Assembly (NCBI GenBank): GCA_020086605.1
Contig: JACBWW010000008.1
Span: forward strand, 12,132,356 to 12,196,355
Source: Lanius collurio
Lineage: Eukaryota > Chordata > Aves > Passeriformes > Laniidae
Direction of reading: 5' to 3'
DNA length: 64,000 nucleotides
Below are positions 43,801-56,530 of this stretch, piece by piece. The position numbers and the translations under genes were made by a program. The notes beneath the pieces were generated by a model. The model did no database searches and had not been told where the DNA came from. It saw only the letters and a list, made by a program, of their open reading frames with translations. How positions within the stretch are numbered: position 1 is the first letter of the stretch; the number at the start of each line of letters is the position of its first letter.

Positions 43801-46800
43801 GTGGAGAGTGTGCTTCTGTTCCCATCTGGTGGACTGCTAGTATCTGCAGGTAATTCTGTAAAATCAGATAAATCAAATTTCTTTTCCATGGTCCTAATTT
43901 TGAGAAATACTTCAGCCACATATTTTTTGTGTGGTGTTTTGGTTTGATAATGAAGTGGTAAGTGATGTGACACATGGATTTCTCAAATATCTTCTGTAGG
44001 AATCTGTTCTTATCTGGAGGATGCAAGTAGGGGTCTTTCCTTTTTGTATTTGTTTTGATATTCTTGTAGTTGCTGTTCTTCCCCCCTGGAGACATCTTTA
44101 ATGACAAATGCAGGCTCTAATTTGCCCACTTCTAAAGTGAAGGAATTAACACACTCAGATTTTTAAAAGATGGGACTGTGTGTTTCTCTTAATGTTGACA
44201 AGCTTTTTTAGTCTCTTCTTGCCATTGCATCAGAAGTACTGTAATCCCATAGTTTGTAGATTTTTTTTTTTCTGTAATTAATATGGTTGGAGAATGGTTG
44301 AATCATTCAGCTCTATTCAGAATGGCCTAAAAAAGAGCAGACTTGTAATGTATCTTGTGCCAGGAGATAGAATGGAAGGGCATGGTGAGTAGGTACAGAA
44401 GATTGGTAGGAGTTAAAGGTACCTGTGAAGGAGGTTCTGCATCACTCTATGAAAACTTCAGAGAAGCATAAATGTGTACATATGTCAGACCGTTTTGTGT
44501 GCTTTCTCTTCACAGGAGGTCGATACGTCAAAATTTGGGATGTACTTAAAGGTGGACAGTTACTAGTTTCACTTAAAAATCACCATAAAACTGTAACTTG
44601 TTTGTGCCTGAACAGTTCTGGACAAAGGCTATTGTCAGGATCCCTGGACAGGTTAGTGTACTTTGTGGCTTCAAGATCTTACACATCACTGTGAATCTGT
44701 GCATGTTTTGGGGGCTTTATATGACAACATGTCTTGGGGCCAAGGTACCTTCTGCGAAGCTGTCCCTGCTTATTGCAGGGACCTTGGTCTAGATGAGCTT
44801 TAAAAGGTTCCTTCCAACTCAAACTGTAGTCTGATTCTGTGATACAGCTTAACCTTTTCTTCTTTCTAATGTGAATGTCAATGTGTGCCTTTTGGGGATG
44901 CATATGGGGAACTTCTAAATGAGTGTTTGGTTTTTTTAATCTCTAAACTGACCTTTCCAGTCTTTGTATATTAACTATTTTTAACTCTAATACAGTTTAA
45001 ATAGCTAAAAGTGTATTAGTATTCACCTTTAAAAAGCCTGGGTTTGTGCCTCTGTGCTGTTGCTTCTTGTACTCAAGAGTGCAGGTGAACATGACCTCTT
45101 TGCTTTTTTGTTTGGTTTCAATTGATGAGGATTGGTACTTGGTCTCTTGTCTCTGAGACATTAGAAATACAAAGTGGTCTGAAATGACAGTGGGTCTGTT
45201 TTCCTCCTCCCTCCTGTATTTCCTAGGCTACCTCAGGCTTTATGATTACATAACACTAAAGTCTATCCTCTGTTTTCCAAGTTGTTAACTATTTCTTACT
45301 TCCAACCAAATCCTTAAGAATATCTATGGATTTAGTCCCAGAAATTGCTAGTAGATCTTGTATTTAAAATCTAAGAACAAATATGAAGAGATGCTCTTTT
45401 ATTGTTTTCCTAATACGCATTTCTGAATTCAAATAGTAACTACATCTGCCTTCAATTTCTTTTTCTGTTCTTGCTGCATTTTCACCTTTTTGGGGTAAGA
45501 GCAATCCTGGCTTGACTTGTGGCTATCCTTTAACAGAACCTTTCTGTTGCAGGAGGAATTATACCTAAGAAGGTCAATCGTAGTGTGAGAAATGCACTGT
45601 ATTAATACTTAGCTTTCTTAAATGATCTATAGATAGATGAGAGTGATGAAGTTCCTGTAAAATGACTACAGTAAAGCTTTACTAATAATGTTTTTATTTT
45701 TACCCTTCTGTGTAGGCATGTGAAGATTTACAGTACTACATCCTACAAAGTAGTCCACAGTTTCAACTATGCAACATCGATCCTCAGTCTTGCATTGTCG
45801 GTAAGTATATTAGAAGTCTTGCTAGATAAAGTAATTCTTGATACCTTTTAAGTCACTAAAGTAAGTAATTGTTGCTTTCATGGCTACTGGATGTTCCAGA
45901 AGAATGCTGTACATGCAAAGTAGGGTGATGGAATATATTTCTCCTGAGGAACAAACACTAAGAGGTTTTAAACATAATAGATTCAAATACCAGATGTTAT
46001 CTGACTAGATCAGTACAAAATCATATGGTTATGAATGGCAGTGTACATCATGGGGGAAGTATTCACTTTGGAAGGGAGGTTCTTCAAGAAGATTGTACTC
46101 ACCTTTGCCTTTCAGGAATGCTGTGAGTCCTTTTGTGTGGCAGTGGTAAAAAAAAGTAGTTAATTTTTTGAGAAATTGTCTGAGAATAGGTTGTGATCTT
46201 CCTTCAAAAGTTGGTGGTGTCAGGTTGGTCTGAGGAAGAAAGAAGAGGGTGTGAGCATAAACAAGTTTGTTTGTCAAGGCATGTGTCTTACTGTCTTGGA
46301 AGCAGACACCAGAGACTTGCTTCTCTGAAGCACTTGATTTCCAGTGGATAAGTGACCTGCTGGCCAGAAATTTGGAGACTAGCACCTGTTATTAAAAAAT
46401 ACTGTTGTCACCCCCGTACGTAGCCTCTGAAGGACATGTGAATGGGATTGCGAGGCATCTTTACTACCTTTGCTACTTTACTATTGTCCTGCTCTGCTGG
46501 AATGTAGAGGAAAGTGTGTGGGGAGTGTCTTCCTTTCTTCATTTCCTACCATATTATCAGGGAGCTGAACTAAAATGAACTTTGAATTTTTTTTTTTTTT
46601 GAGGTGGAGTGTACAGAATCCATAGCCTTTTAAGATCGTATGGCATCTACAAAATAAGCAATGCCTGTAGTTTAGCATCTCTAGAGTATGTGTAATACAT
46701 ATTTTGAAACAATCTTTCGTTTTCTATTGACTAATCCATTCTAATTTTAAATGGTTATACAAGAACATTATAATGCCTTTACTGAGTCAAACCAAGATCT

Positions 46801-49800
46801 AATTCCAGATGCTGGTTCCAGCTATAGCCAGCCATAAGTAGATGCTTATAGAAAAGTAAACCCAGGGCAAGTGTGTGTGACAAGTTTGTTGATATTCTCC
46901 CAAGTTCCAAACTCATTTTCAGATGAGAAATTAACTCATCAAAGTGTAGTTTTTGTGTAATTCAACAAAATTCTATTGCATTAGCCTATTCAGTCTCTCC
47001 TTGAGCTTGGATAAACTTGAAACCTTGCCTAGATTCCTTGACAAGGAGTTCCATATTTCTGATACTTGTTGTGTGAAGAATTGCTTCCTATTGTTCCACT
47101 TGAACCTTCATTAGCTTCCATTGATGCCCTTAAATGAGACATTGACCGTCAGATCTCCATCTATACCTGTCATAATTCTGCAGACTTCTGTCTTATCAGA
47201 GAATCATAGAATGGCTTGGATTGGAAGGAATCTTAAAGGTCATCTAGTTTCCGCCCCCCTGCCCTGGGCAAGGGCACTGCTAGACCAGGTTGCTCAAAGC
47301 CTCATCCAGCCTGGACTTGAACGCTTCAAGGGATAGGGGATCCACAATTTTTCTGGATGAAATTTATACCTACTTTGTTATGTTAGTGAAATTACATATA
47401 CCAGTGAATGGTGTTTTGAACAACTTTCATTTGTTTCTCAAAATCCTGCTGTTCTGTGATAGCTTTGCTTTCTCACAGGTTCTGTTAATGCTTGCTGTGT
47501 TGCACCTAAGAGCCAAAGGTAGTAGTATGCTATTGGAAAAAACAAACCTCATCATTACAGAAGGGTGTTAATGAATCATTGAGCTTGAATCACTAGTCAG
47601 TCTGTAATGTTGCTTATGAGCATAGCCTTGAAGTGGTCCCTGTTTTGAACAAAGTATTCAATCACAGAACCTCAAAGAAGTGCCCTCCACCTTAAATTGT
47701 CTATGATACTGTGATTGAAACCTAATCATGAAGCATAAAAATACAAAAATGTGCATGATAGAGCACAAGTGAAAACTCTGGGTCCTAACTCTGTGATTTC
47801 TTTATGCTAGCCTGAAGATGAAACCATAGTTGTAGGCATGACCAATGGGGTGCTAAATGTTAAACACAGGAAACCGGAAGAAAAGAATGAAAAGTCTCAA
47901 AAGAAGAGACAACCAGCATATAGAACCTATATGAAAGGAAGAACTTACATGCCAAAGCAGGTATGAGGTGGTAAGAAAATATGTACTGAAACATTTCTGA
48001 AGAATTGATTTCTTGGAGTGTGCTAAATTGGAGACCGGGAAGAGAGGGAATATATAAGATTATTAATGGTAATATATCTAATCCATTATGTGTGTGTGTA
48101 TTTGTCTTATTCTGAACTCTTTTTATGAATTCTAGGAAGATTTCTGTGTCAGTAAACCTGTAAAGCGTGTTTTGAGAAAATATGACAAGCTGCTGAGGAG
48201 CTTTCACTCTTCCAAAGCTCTGGATGCAGTACTGGAGGTGAGGTTTTTTTCTTGTCAGAGTTTTGTGCTATCACCTGATGTTCATTTTCCCTGTATATCA
48301 TACTACCTTTATTTTAGTGTATAGCTAGAAAGGAATCCAAGTTGGCTTCCATTTTGGTTTTGCTGATACCAGCCAGGCCTCTGTTGCGTGTAAAGATGTT
48401 GCTTTGGTACTAAACTCCTCTTATGTGTGTCCAGCCACCCATCATGCTTCATACTCCTGAAGTCACGGTTGCAGTCATGCAGGAACTGCATCGCAGAGGA
48501 ACACTGAGAAGTGCACTTGCAGGCCGAGATGAGAAGCAAGTTAATCTCCTGCTTACCTTTGTGGCAAGGTATTATTTTAAAATGAGTTCCCTCTGACTAT
48601 TTTGACACTTCTGTTTCCTAATAACTTGCCACAGAGTTCCAACAGATCACAGGTTGAACACTCTGGTACTCTTGAAATCTCACATGCCTTTTCCATTCTG
48701 ATTTCCAAGGTTTTGGGATGGGTTTGAAACAGTTTACCTGTTAGCACGGAACAGTTTTGTTGATAGTGTGAGTTACTCTACTTCTTTGCCAGACACTCTG
48801 CCCTTAGTCAGTTGTTTTCTCCCTGATGAAACTTGTGTTTTATGTACTCAAGGCTTTTTGCCACTCCTCCAACCCCCACTGCCTTCCTGAAAGGAGGAGG
48901 GTAAATACCACATACATGAGGTTTTTGACTTGCATCTCTGACTGTTGTTCTGTGATGTCTCTTCATCAAGAAAATTTTGTCTATATGCCTGTGGGAGAAA
49001 GCTTCTTGTAGGTGCTGGAGTGCAGTGGACAAAACCAGTAAAATTGGAATGTCTTCTAATTTTGCAGGCGTGTGATTGAGCCTAGATTTACTCCTGTGCT
49101 GGTGACTGTTGCTGATATGATCACTGGTAAGACAACACAAAAAAGATGCTCAGAGCCATATAGCTAGATTGGAAATAAGATTGAAAGTGCTACATTTTTA
49201 AGAAACCAAATCTTTATGGGTTTATTTAAAGTGTGGACTTAGTGTGAAGAGAATGATCCAAAAAAGATATTTCCATCTAACTTTGACCCTAGTCAGAATC
49301 TGATTTGCACAGGCTGCAGGAAGCTCCTCATGGTCTCTCTTAAGTATCTTTGATATTTCATGTTTCTGTGCTTACATAATACAAATAATTTTTTCTTATT
49401 CAGTGAGGTAAAAATAGCATTTGAGGTCATAAAAACTTCTGTTTCTATTGGTTGGACATACTGCTGCTGTGAGTACATACAACGGCTGTTTTCAGAATAG
49501 ACAACATTAAAGTTGTCTTAGTTTTTCAGAATGTTGGACTTGTGCTAGAATCCTTAAGTGTGTCTCTTACTAGCTAATATAATTTTTGCCTTTTTATACA
49601 TCTGTGGATTCTTAACTGATTTTTTTCTTTACAGACATTTATCAGCCTGTGGTTGGGCAGTCAGCAATTGTTGATAAACAATTCTTGAAACTTCAGGAAG
49701 CTATTGGAAAAGAAATTGACTATCAAGAGGAACTACTAGAAGTTTTGGGAATGATGGACACACTGTTTGCTACTTTTACTAAGAAAAGAGATACATGTCT

Positions 49801-49858
49801 AGAAGAGAACAAAAGTAATGGTCTTACGAAGATCATTGAAACAAACAGAAATTACTGA
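40885..49858 (+). CDS. UTP15: UTP15, U3 small nucleolar RNA-associated protein 15, spliced
   Basis: Twelve coding exons: 40885-40974, 41316-41408, 41485-41669, 42761-42939, 43724-43849, 44516-44651, 45716-45800, 47811-47960, 48136-48237, 48435-48568, 49068-49126 and 49635-49858. They total 1563 bases for 520 residues (human 518), with all junctions GT/AG and in phase. UTP15 belongs to the UtpA/t-UTP part of the nucleolar small-subunit processome, needed for pre-18S rRNA processing and rDNA transcription. A WD40 propeller covers about residues 35-330, with repeat signatures such as [20 protein letters not shown] and [15 protein letters not shown]; the C-terminal UTP15 domain follows at about 340-510. 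The start, [10 protein letters not shown], aligns with the human N-terminus. Introns carry old CR1 pieces. No AATAAA is visible before the LTR at 50121. Confidence 0.97.
41729..41890 (-). mobile_element. CR1 3' fragment in a UTP15 intron
   Basis: In reverse orientation the segment shows the CR1 end block (CCTTAAAGGTCCTCTTG followed by GCTAGACCAGGTTGCTC and CCAGCCTGGCCTTGAACACT). It lies in the intron between coding exons 3 and 4 of UTP15, antisense to the gene. Confidence 0.75.
44755..44843 (+). mobile_element. Short CR1 3'-end fragment in a UTP15 intron
   Basis: The block GGTTCCTTCCAACTCAAACT followed by GATTCTGTGAT is a CR1 3' terminus in sense orientation. It is under 100 bases long and lies about 100 bases after coding exon 6. 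Confidence 0.7.
46975..47355 (-). mobile_element. CR1 3' fragment and an adjoining ancient repeat in a UTP15 intron
   Basis: From about 47199 the text reads GAATCATAGAATGGCTTGGA and goes on through GCTAGACCAGGTTGCTCAAA to GATCCACAATTTTTCTGG, a CR1 3' end in reverse orientation. The stretch before it (about 46975-47198) resembles an older, more eroded interspersed repeat, including a block around GTGTGAAGAATTGCTTCCTA that I cannot assign firmly. Confidence 0.6.
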
Positions 49859-50120
49859 TACTCATCACAGCAAATTGTCACAATTGTGGACCTGGAAGAC
49901 ATGACCTCTTCTCTTGGTAACTTCTTATAATCGTGACTTTCAGAATTAGCCTCTTTATGTTGAACTTCTGTCTTTTAAACTGTATTGTGAAATAGGCTTG
50001 ATTACTGAAGACAGAGAAAGAGAAGGACATTTTCAAGATTGTCCCTGCAATATTTTTCAAAAAATTTAATTTCAAAGTTTTATTTCACAGTTACATAACT
50101 TCTTAAGGGTTTACATGGCC

Positions 50121-51066
50121 TGATTTTTGGTAGTGGGGTGGCTTCTGTGAGAAGCTGCCAGAAGTTTCCTTCATGTCTAGCAGAACCAATCCCTTGTTAC
50201 AAAGATGGGCCTACTGTTGGCCAAGGCTGGGCCAACTAGAAATGGTGATAACAAAGTTATTAGGCAGTTGTAAATGCAGCCAGAGAAAAGCAGAGTGAGA
50301 ACCCGTGAGAAGAACAACCCTGTGGACACCAAGGTCAGTGAAGAGGGAGGGGCAGGAGATGTTCCAGGAGCCAAGATCCCGCTGCAGCCCGTGGTGAAGC
50401 AGCCCATGGTGAAGCAGCCCATGGAGCTCCATGGGGAATGCAGAGGTCCCCCTGCAGCCCATGGAGGAGACTCACACTGGAGCAGGTGGATGCCTGAGAG
50501 GAGGCTGTGATCCAGTGGGAGATGGCTGGAGAGAGGGGCCCTGTTCCCAGGCAGGAGCAGCCTGTCCCTGAAGGACTGCACCCTGTGACCCAGCTGCAGC
50601 AGGGTGGGGAGAGCTGTTGACCATGGGATGGACTCACGCTGGAAAAGTTCATGGAGAACTGTCTCCCATGGGAGGGACCCCACAGTGCAGCTGGGGAAGG
50701 ACTTCTCCCTGAGCAGTGGGAGAAGCCACAGGTCATGAACTGACCATAACCCCCATTCCCTGACTCCCTGTGCCACTGGGGTAGGAGGCAGAGCTGGGAA
50801 GGAGGGAGGGGTGGGGGGAAGGTGTTTTTAAGGGTTTATTTTACTTCTCATTGCCCTGCTCTAATTTTGTTTAGTAATAAATTTAATTAATGTATCCAAG
50901 TTGAGCCTGTTAAGCCCATTATGGTATTTGATGAGTCACGTCTCCTACTCCTTACCTCAACCCATGAACCCTTCATTATATTTTCTCTGCCCTGTCCAGC
51001 TGCAGAGGAAAGTGAGAGAGTGGCTTTGGTGGGTGCCTGGTGTCTGGCCAGCACCAGCCCACTACA
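50121..51066 (+). mobile_element. Solo LTR just downstream of UTP15
   Basis: The segment runs from about TGATTTTTGGTAGTGGGGTG to CACTACA. It includes GAGAAGCTGCCAGAAGTTTC near the 5' end, short tandem units (GGTGAAGCAGCCCATG twice near 50393-50422), AATAAA at 50876-50881, and a U5-like end with CTGCAGAGGAAAGTGAGAGA. These landmarks match an LTR family I know from neoavian birds. It has the same orientation as UTP15 and starts about 260 bases after its stop codon. The long open frames inside are not credible genes. Ends are approximate and no target duplication was seen. Confidence 0.68.
50876..50881 (+). terminator. LTR polyadenylation signal, possibly used by UTP15
   Basis: This AATAAA is in the LTR, in the sense orientation of UTP15. 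I found no AATAAA or ATTAAA between the UTP15 stop at 49858 and this position, so read-through transcripts may be processed here. Use by UTP15 is an inference. Confidence 0.4.
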
Positions 51067-52399
51067 GTCATGTGTCCAGTACTGCCAGCAGTCAACAATT
51101 TTCAGTTTTTATTTACCAGAAAATAATTGAGGACTGTCCTTATTTAAGGCTAATCTCCAATCTCACATCCTTGGAAATACAAACAAAATAGCCTACACGT
51201 TTGTTATCACTAGACCACATTGTTTTTTCTCTCCCTCCATCATCTCCATTTAATGTTCTCTTGAATTCACAGCATAACTCAAAAAGTGCATGCTTATGTA
51301 TATAGAAAAAGTTACTAGTTTAATTTTTTAAATTATGCATATGCATTTATGAATTATAATTTTCTAGAAAATAGGTCATGCTTCTAAAGGGGAATTAATT
51401 CAAATTAAATTAATAAGTGCACACCAGTGAAAAAATAATTCCAGTTAAATACACAAAACATCAGTTTTTGTGTAATTCTGTCACTTTCAATGCACAGGAG
51501 CTGGAATTTGAGTCTGTATTGTTACTAGTCTGTGTTTGAATGCTAGGGTAATGGTTTATTTTAATTTCAAGCAGGGCTGGATCAGTGTGAATACATTGGG
51601 AAGAGAGGTGTGCCGAAGGCTGTTGCGTACATGTATGACAGTAGGGTAGAATTTCGTTCTTGTTTTATGACTTGCATTTTCCCCCAGGCCTGGAATTTGT
51701 TTGCAATGTAATAGGAATTTCTTGCAAAATTAATTTGCTCATGGCATAGGAAGGTAGCTATCAGTGGTAGAAACAGCTAGAACAGTTTTGCAAGTTCTAT
51801 CTAAAATCTTAAAAATTGTGACTGAAAAGCATGGAGTGGTATCTGGTCTGCTGCTAAATTGCTTTGTAAACAGTGTGTGTTCCCGACTGCTGGGATTTAC
51901 TGGCTTTGAAGACTTAGAATGATAATAGGTAATAATAACAAGGAGCATGTTCACACAAACTTCAAACTTCTAGTTTCCTTGCTGCTTAGTTAACTATTTC
52001 TATTTTTTATTTTGTTTATGTTAATAGAACAGAGCCTTCTTTTGTCTTTTAGGAAATAAGCGTACTTCTCATAATTGTGTGACTTAATCAGGCAATATCA
52101 CTTAGGTTTCACACAATTAATTTTTGGGAGTGGGGGCGGTGGGGAGGCTTATCTAGGAGCCTCCTTATTCTGTGAACCAGTATTGCTTGAAGTTGAAGGT
52201 TTATATTTCTCTTGGCAGCATAGTTTTCTATGGCTTGAAAACCACTAACCTGGGCATAAAACATACTTCCAGTTCTTACTGTCAATATTCATGTCTAAGG
52301 TATGTACGCACGGTAGTGCTTTAAAGTTTGACGTGTGGCTACCAGAAGCATTGGAAGAAGATAGATTAAAACAGTGGTTAGTGTGATCTAAAGTGGAGA
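51067..52399. other. Intergenic DNA, no gene recognised
   Basis: AT-rich sequence between the LTR and the next CR1 copy. A short G-rich run (GGGAGTGGGGGCGGTGGGGAGG) lies at about 52126-52147. No coding exon was seen. Confidence 0.5.
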
Positions 52400-53503
52400 G
52401 AGATGGATTTGATGGTTGGACTGTTAAGTGGATGAGAATTTGGTTGGTTGGTTGCATCCAGAGGGTGATGGTCAAGCATTCAATGTCCAGATGGAGATCA
52501 ATGATGTATGAGATGTGTCCCTCAGAAATCCATATTGGAACCAGTACCATTTGTTGTCTTTGTCAATCACAGACAGTGAGATCAAGTGCATCCTTAGCAA
52601 GTTTGCAGATGACACAAAGTCAAGTGGTGCAGATAACACACCTGAAAGATGGGATGCCATCCAGAGGGACCTGGAAAGACTTGTGAAAGGGGCCCATGTG
52701 AACCTTATGAAGTTCAGTAAGACCAAGTGCAAGGTGCTGCATCTGGGTCAGGGTAACCTGGTATCAACACATGGTGGGGATGAACAGATCAGAGCAGCCC
52801 TGCTGAGAAGGACGTGGGGGTGCTGGTGGGTGAGAGGCTGGACATGACCCAGCCATGGGCACTCCCAGCCCAGAGAGCCAGACGTGTCCTGGGCTGCATC
52901 CAAAGCAGTGTGGGCAGCAGGGCCAGGGAGGGGATTCTGCCCCTCTGCTCAGCTCTGGTGAAGAACTCCCACCTGAAGAACTCTAGCTTCTTGGGTGCTC
53001 AGCACAGAAAGGCATGGACCCTGTTGGAGTGAGTCCAGAGGGGGGCCATGAAGATGACCAGTGAACTGTTAGCACCTCACCTGTGAAGATGGGCCGGAAG
53101 ACTTGGTAACTCAGCCTGGAGAAGAGAAGGCTCCAGGGGGAGCCTTACTGAGGCTTTTTAGTACTTAGAGCGGGGAGCTGATAAGAAATACTGGGACTTT
53201 TTATCAGGCCCTGTTGTGATGGGACAAGGGGTAATGGTTATAACCTAAAGAAGGGTAGATATAGACTAGACATACGAAAGTTCATTACAATGAGGGTGGT
53301 GAAGTGTTGGAAGAGGTTGCCCAGAGTCGGTAATTGCTCTGGGCAATTACCAGTTGTTCTGGTAATTACCAGAATTGGTAATGCCTGTAAGCATTCAATG
53401 TCAGGTTGGATGGGATTTAGTTGAAAAACTCTGCTTATTGCAAGGGGATTCAACTAGATGACCTTTAAAGGTCCCTTCCAACCCAATTTGTTCTATGATT
53501 CTC
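52400..53503 (+). mobile_element. Long CR1 copy (end of ORF2 plus 3' untranslated part)
   Basis: Sense-strand CR1 including the end of the reverse-transcriptase ORF ([11 protein letters not shown] followed by [11 protein letters not shown] in one frame), GTGCAAGGTGCTGCATCTGG, GGCTGGACATGACCCAGCCA, and the terminal block CCCTTCCAACCCAATTTGTT with a CTATGATTCT end. The frame is broken in several places, so it is inactive. A small palindromic cluster at 53329-53374 is not normal CR1 sequence. Confidence 0.82.
53329..53374. repeat. Palindrome cluster inside the CR1 copy
   Basis: GGTAATTGC at 53329-53337 pairs with GCAATTACC at 53343-53351 around a 5-base loop. Directly after it, 53357-53374 is a perfect 18-base palindrome centred on GGTAATTACC. 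A further GGTAAT follows at about 53378. Confidence 0.85.
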
Positions 53504-55420
53504 TCTCTTATGGCATTAGATTTACCATTTATGTTAGTCTTCCAAGTGAATTTACCAAAGTAGATATGGAAACAAATGTGAGATATCATCTACAAAAATG
53601 GAAATGGGATGAAAATATGAAAACACAGATGCTGTTTAAGATCTTGATCTCTAACGAGATGTAAAATGAAATTTGGAAGACTCATATAACAGACAAGTTA
53701 TATTTTGAGTTCCACTGGATTTACTACCTCTGCATTAAGAGCTAGTATTTATTTGTTCAGGTGACAAACTTGTCAGACTTATGTGTTCTTTGTGGATGTT
53801 ATTGTTTGTTCTGAAAAGTAATAGTTTCTTTTTCTCCATTTAATAAGATTTTTTTACATTATGCAAGCTCTTCTTCAGTACTGACATAATTAAGTTACAG
53901 AGGAGCTAGAAAAAGATAGTGTTACTACCAGTGTAGTGCCTGTTGTTCATGTTCTTATTTAATTACAATATTAATATAAAGTTTGATTTTTGGCTTTTAA
54001 AATTGGCTGCAGCTTGAATAAAACAGGGAAAAAAAGCTCCAGGTAAGAGTTTGTAGTGGTCTATTGTACTCATGAACGTTTGAAATGCTTTATGGCAGTG
54101 CCAAGCATACATATTTTTGTTCTACAAGTGAAAAATTATTTATATGAAAATGTATTTATTTTTCCAGCAGTGCATTATCTTATGCTTCAGAATCTAGTAT
54201 TTTGAAGTATTAAGACGGAATTTAATAAACTTGAATACTTAAAATAGTTAATTGTGCATTGGATTGGAGATGTGTTGCTGGGTATCCCATTTTGGGAAAG
54301 GATATTTATCTGCTTATATGGGAAGGGTGTTGGTGATTGAATGATGGACCCAGACTGGCAGGGAATCTGATTATTCTTATTATTACTTATTCAAAGGAAT
54401 GAGGTGGTTTTATACACTTTTCTAAGGCACAGATTTCCTCAGGTGGCATGACCTATCCCGTGTTGCCACATCAGCAACACTTTCTCAGTGTCCTTCCATG
54501 GAACATCGCTGTTCACTGGTCTGTCAGCTCCCAGCAGGCTCCTCTCCATGGAGTCTGCCCTGTGACACCTCCTCCCCCAGGGTCTGGCAGAGACAAGTCT
54601 CTGTGTGCCACCATGTGCTCCTTTGTGCTGCCATGTGCTGCCAATTCTCTCCTATAATTCCCCATAGAAAGGGAGAATTTATTGCACATGGCTTTTCTAT
54701 TGCACATGGCTTTTCCTTGACTTGTAGCTCATTTGGAAATAGCCAGGTTGATTTGTCTTTGAAATGCAGTTAATAAATTACCTTGCCCCAGAGCAGGTAG
54801 TTACAGACAAAGAGCATGTCTGTTACTATTCTTTTAATGTACTTTTCACAGGAAACATTCTTGCAACTCTCTGTTCGAAAGAAGGAATACTGCCTTACCC
54901 CCAAATGTTCTTGTGGCTCAGGAACATGGTTAGTGTGGAGTGTAACCAGAAAAGAGGCTTTTCTAAATGAATGCAACCAGAATTAGACTGGGATTCGAAA
55001 AGAACAGTAAATTAAAACTTCCCTTTCCCATGTTCAGGCACCTGAATTACATGGGAGAAATGGAGAGATGAGCTGTTTGGTTACTTTGGTGCTTCTCTTA
55101 AGACCTCAACTGAACATTCCCCAGGAAAGACACTGATCTCTTCCCTGGCTAATTCCGCCAATGAGTGAAACTTTTATTGCTGGATCACATGCACATTCTA
55201 ACTTCTTGAGGGTATTTCAACAGATACACTTGAAGACCATGCTGCTAGAACTTACTAAACTGTACTGTTTGAGTTGTTCAAGGCTGCATAACTAATGACA
55301 CGAAAGCAGAAAATACTAAAATACTTATTGTCTGACATTATGATTGAGCTATGTAGAGTGTTTAAAAAATAAGAAACTGAAACAAACTTATAAAAAGGAA
55401 AATCAGAGATAACTGGTCCA
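53504..55420. other. Intergenic DNA with a short tandem duplication
   Basis: Mostly AT-rich and without a recognised gene. Two perfect copies of an 18-base unit (TATTGCACATGGCTTTTC) stand side by side at 54680-54697 and 54698-54715. The region at about 54430-54640 is more GC-rich and may be an old repeat that I cannot name. Confidence 0.5.
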
Positions 55421-56530
55421 TTACTTGATGAGGTCAGTTACCTCAGAAAAGGCAATGTAGACAGAGCAGAGGCATTTAATGCCTTCTTCACTTGCATCTT
55501 CAACACAAGTCATAGGCTGTGGGATACACACAGGTCTGGATACATCAAGGCGGCCTTGACTAGAGGGATGATGAACTCCCCAGCTGACTCTGAACTTGTT
55601 TGAGACTTCCTTCTTCAGATGGATGTGCATAAATCTGTGGGCCCCAATGAGATTCGTCCCACTGTACTGAAAGAAGTGGCTGATGTTATTGCAGGACCTC
55701 TCTTCTTTACTATTCAACTACCTTGCAAGTCTAGAAAGGTACCAATCTACTTCATGTGGCAAATACTGTGGGAGTCTAAGAGACACAAATCTCTGCATCC
55801 GTCAGAGGCTTTGATTTGCAGCCATGGAAAAGGCTCAATTAGCAGGGATTTATGACCCTTGGCTAGGAGAGCTATACACTTTTGTTTTCATAGTTGTAAG
55901 TGAAGAAGTTACATGGGGTGTTTTTGGTGGTGGGTTTTAAATACAGTGATATGATTTTATATAGTTTAAGCTAAGGATTTGAATGTTACATGCCTACGTG
56001 CCTGCAAATATCATTGGTCAAGAGACCACTGCTTCGTAATGGCAGAGGCCATACATGATAGGTCATGAATTCTAAACAAATTGTTGTTTTAACCATTCAT
56101 TGGATTAGAAAGCTATAAAAAGGACTGATGCCTTGTTTCTTATTTTAGTAATAAATCGCTTGCAACTGAGATTGTACCATCTCTCCAACATAATTATTCC
56201 CTCCGACCCGTGAGTGAGTGCAGAGAAATATACAAAATACTGTCTCAGTTTTCAAGAAAGGTGAGGAGGAAGGTCAGTAATTACAGGACTATCAGTCCTG
56301 CAGTGCCTGGTAAAATTGTGGATAAGGCATTCCAGGAGTTACTGAAAAACAATGGAGAGACAAGGCAGACATTAGTCCCAACCAGCAGGGGTTCTCGAGG
56401 GGAAAGTGCTCCTCAATAAATTTAATTTCCTTTAATGGCAAGGTCACCCATCTAGTTAACAAAGGGAAGCCAGTGCATTTGGACTATAATTTTGTAAGTT
56501 CACTTGGAGAAGTTTCTCCAAACAGTGGCA
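55421..56530 (+). mobile_element. CR1 copy (5' part of ORF2) split by an LTR insertion
   Basis: The left part, to 55766, encodes pieces of CR1 ORF2 before the reverse transcriptase, including MDVHKSVGPNEIRPTVLKEV. The right part resumes at 56235 with the next portion (NYRTISPAVPGKI, then VTHLVNKGKP). Removing the LTR and one target copy makes the reading frame continuous across the junction, so this was one CR1 copy before the insertion. It contains stop codons and is inactive. Confidence 0.8.
55767..56234 (+). mobile_element. Solo LTR nested in CR1, ERVK-type target duplication
   Basis: The 468-base segment starts TGTGGGAGTC and ends AATATACA. It is flanked on both sides by AAATAC (55761-55766 and 56235-56240), a perfect 6-base target duplication. 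It has a TATA-like CTATAAAAAG near 56112 and an AATAAA near 56151, spaced as in an LTR in plus orientation. A 6-base duplication is typical of class II (ERVK) integrases. No internal viral sequence remains. Confidence 0.88.

Noticed and set aside
50177..50776. A 199-codon minus-strand frame beyond UTP15
   Set aside because: It lies entirely inside the LTR at 50121-51066, antisense to it, and shows no known domain.
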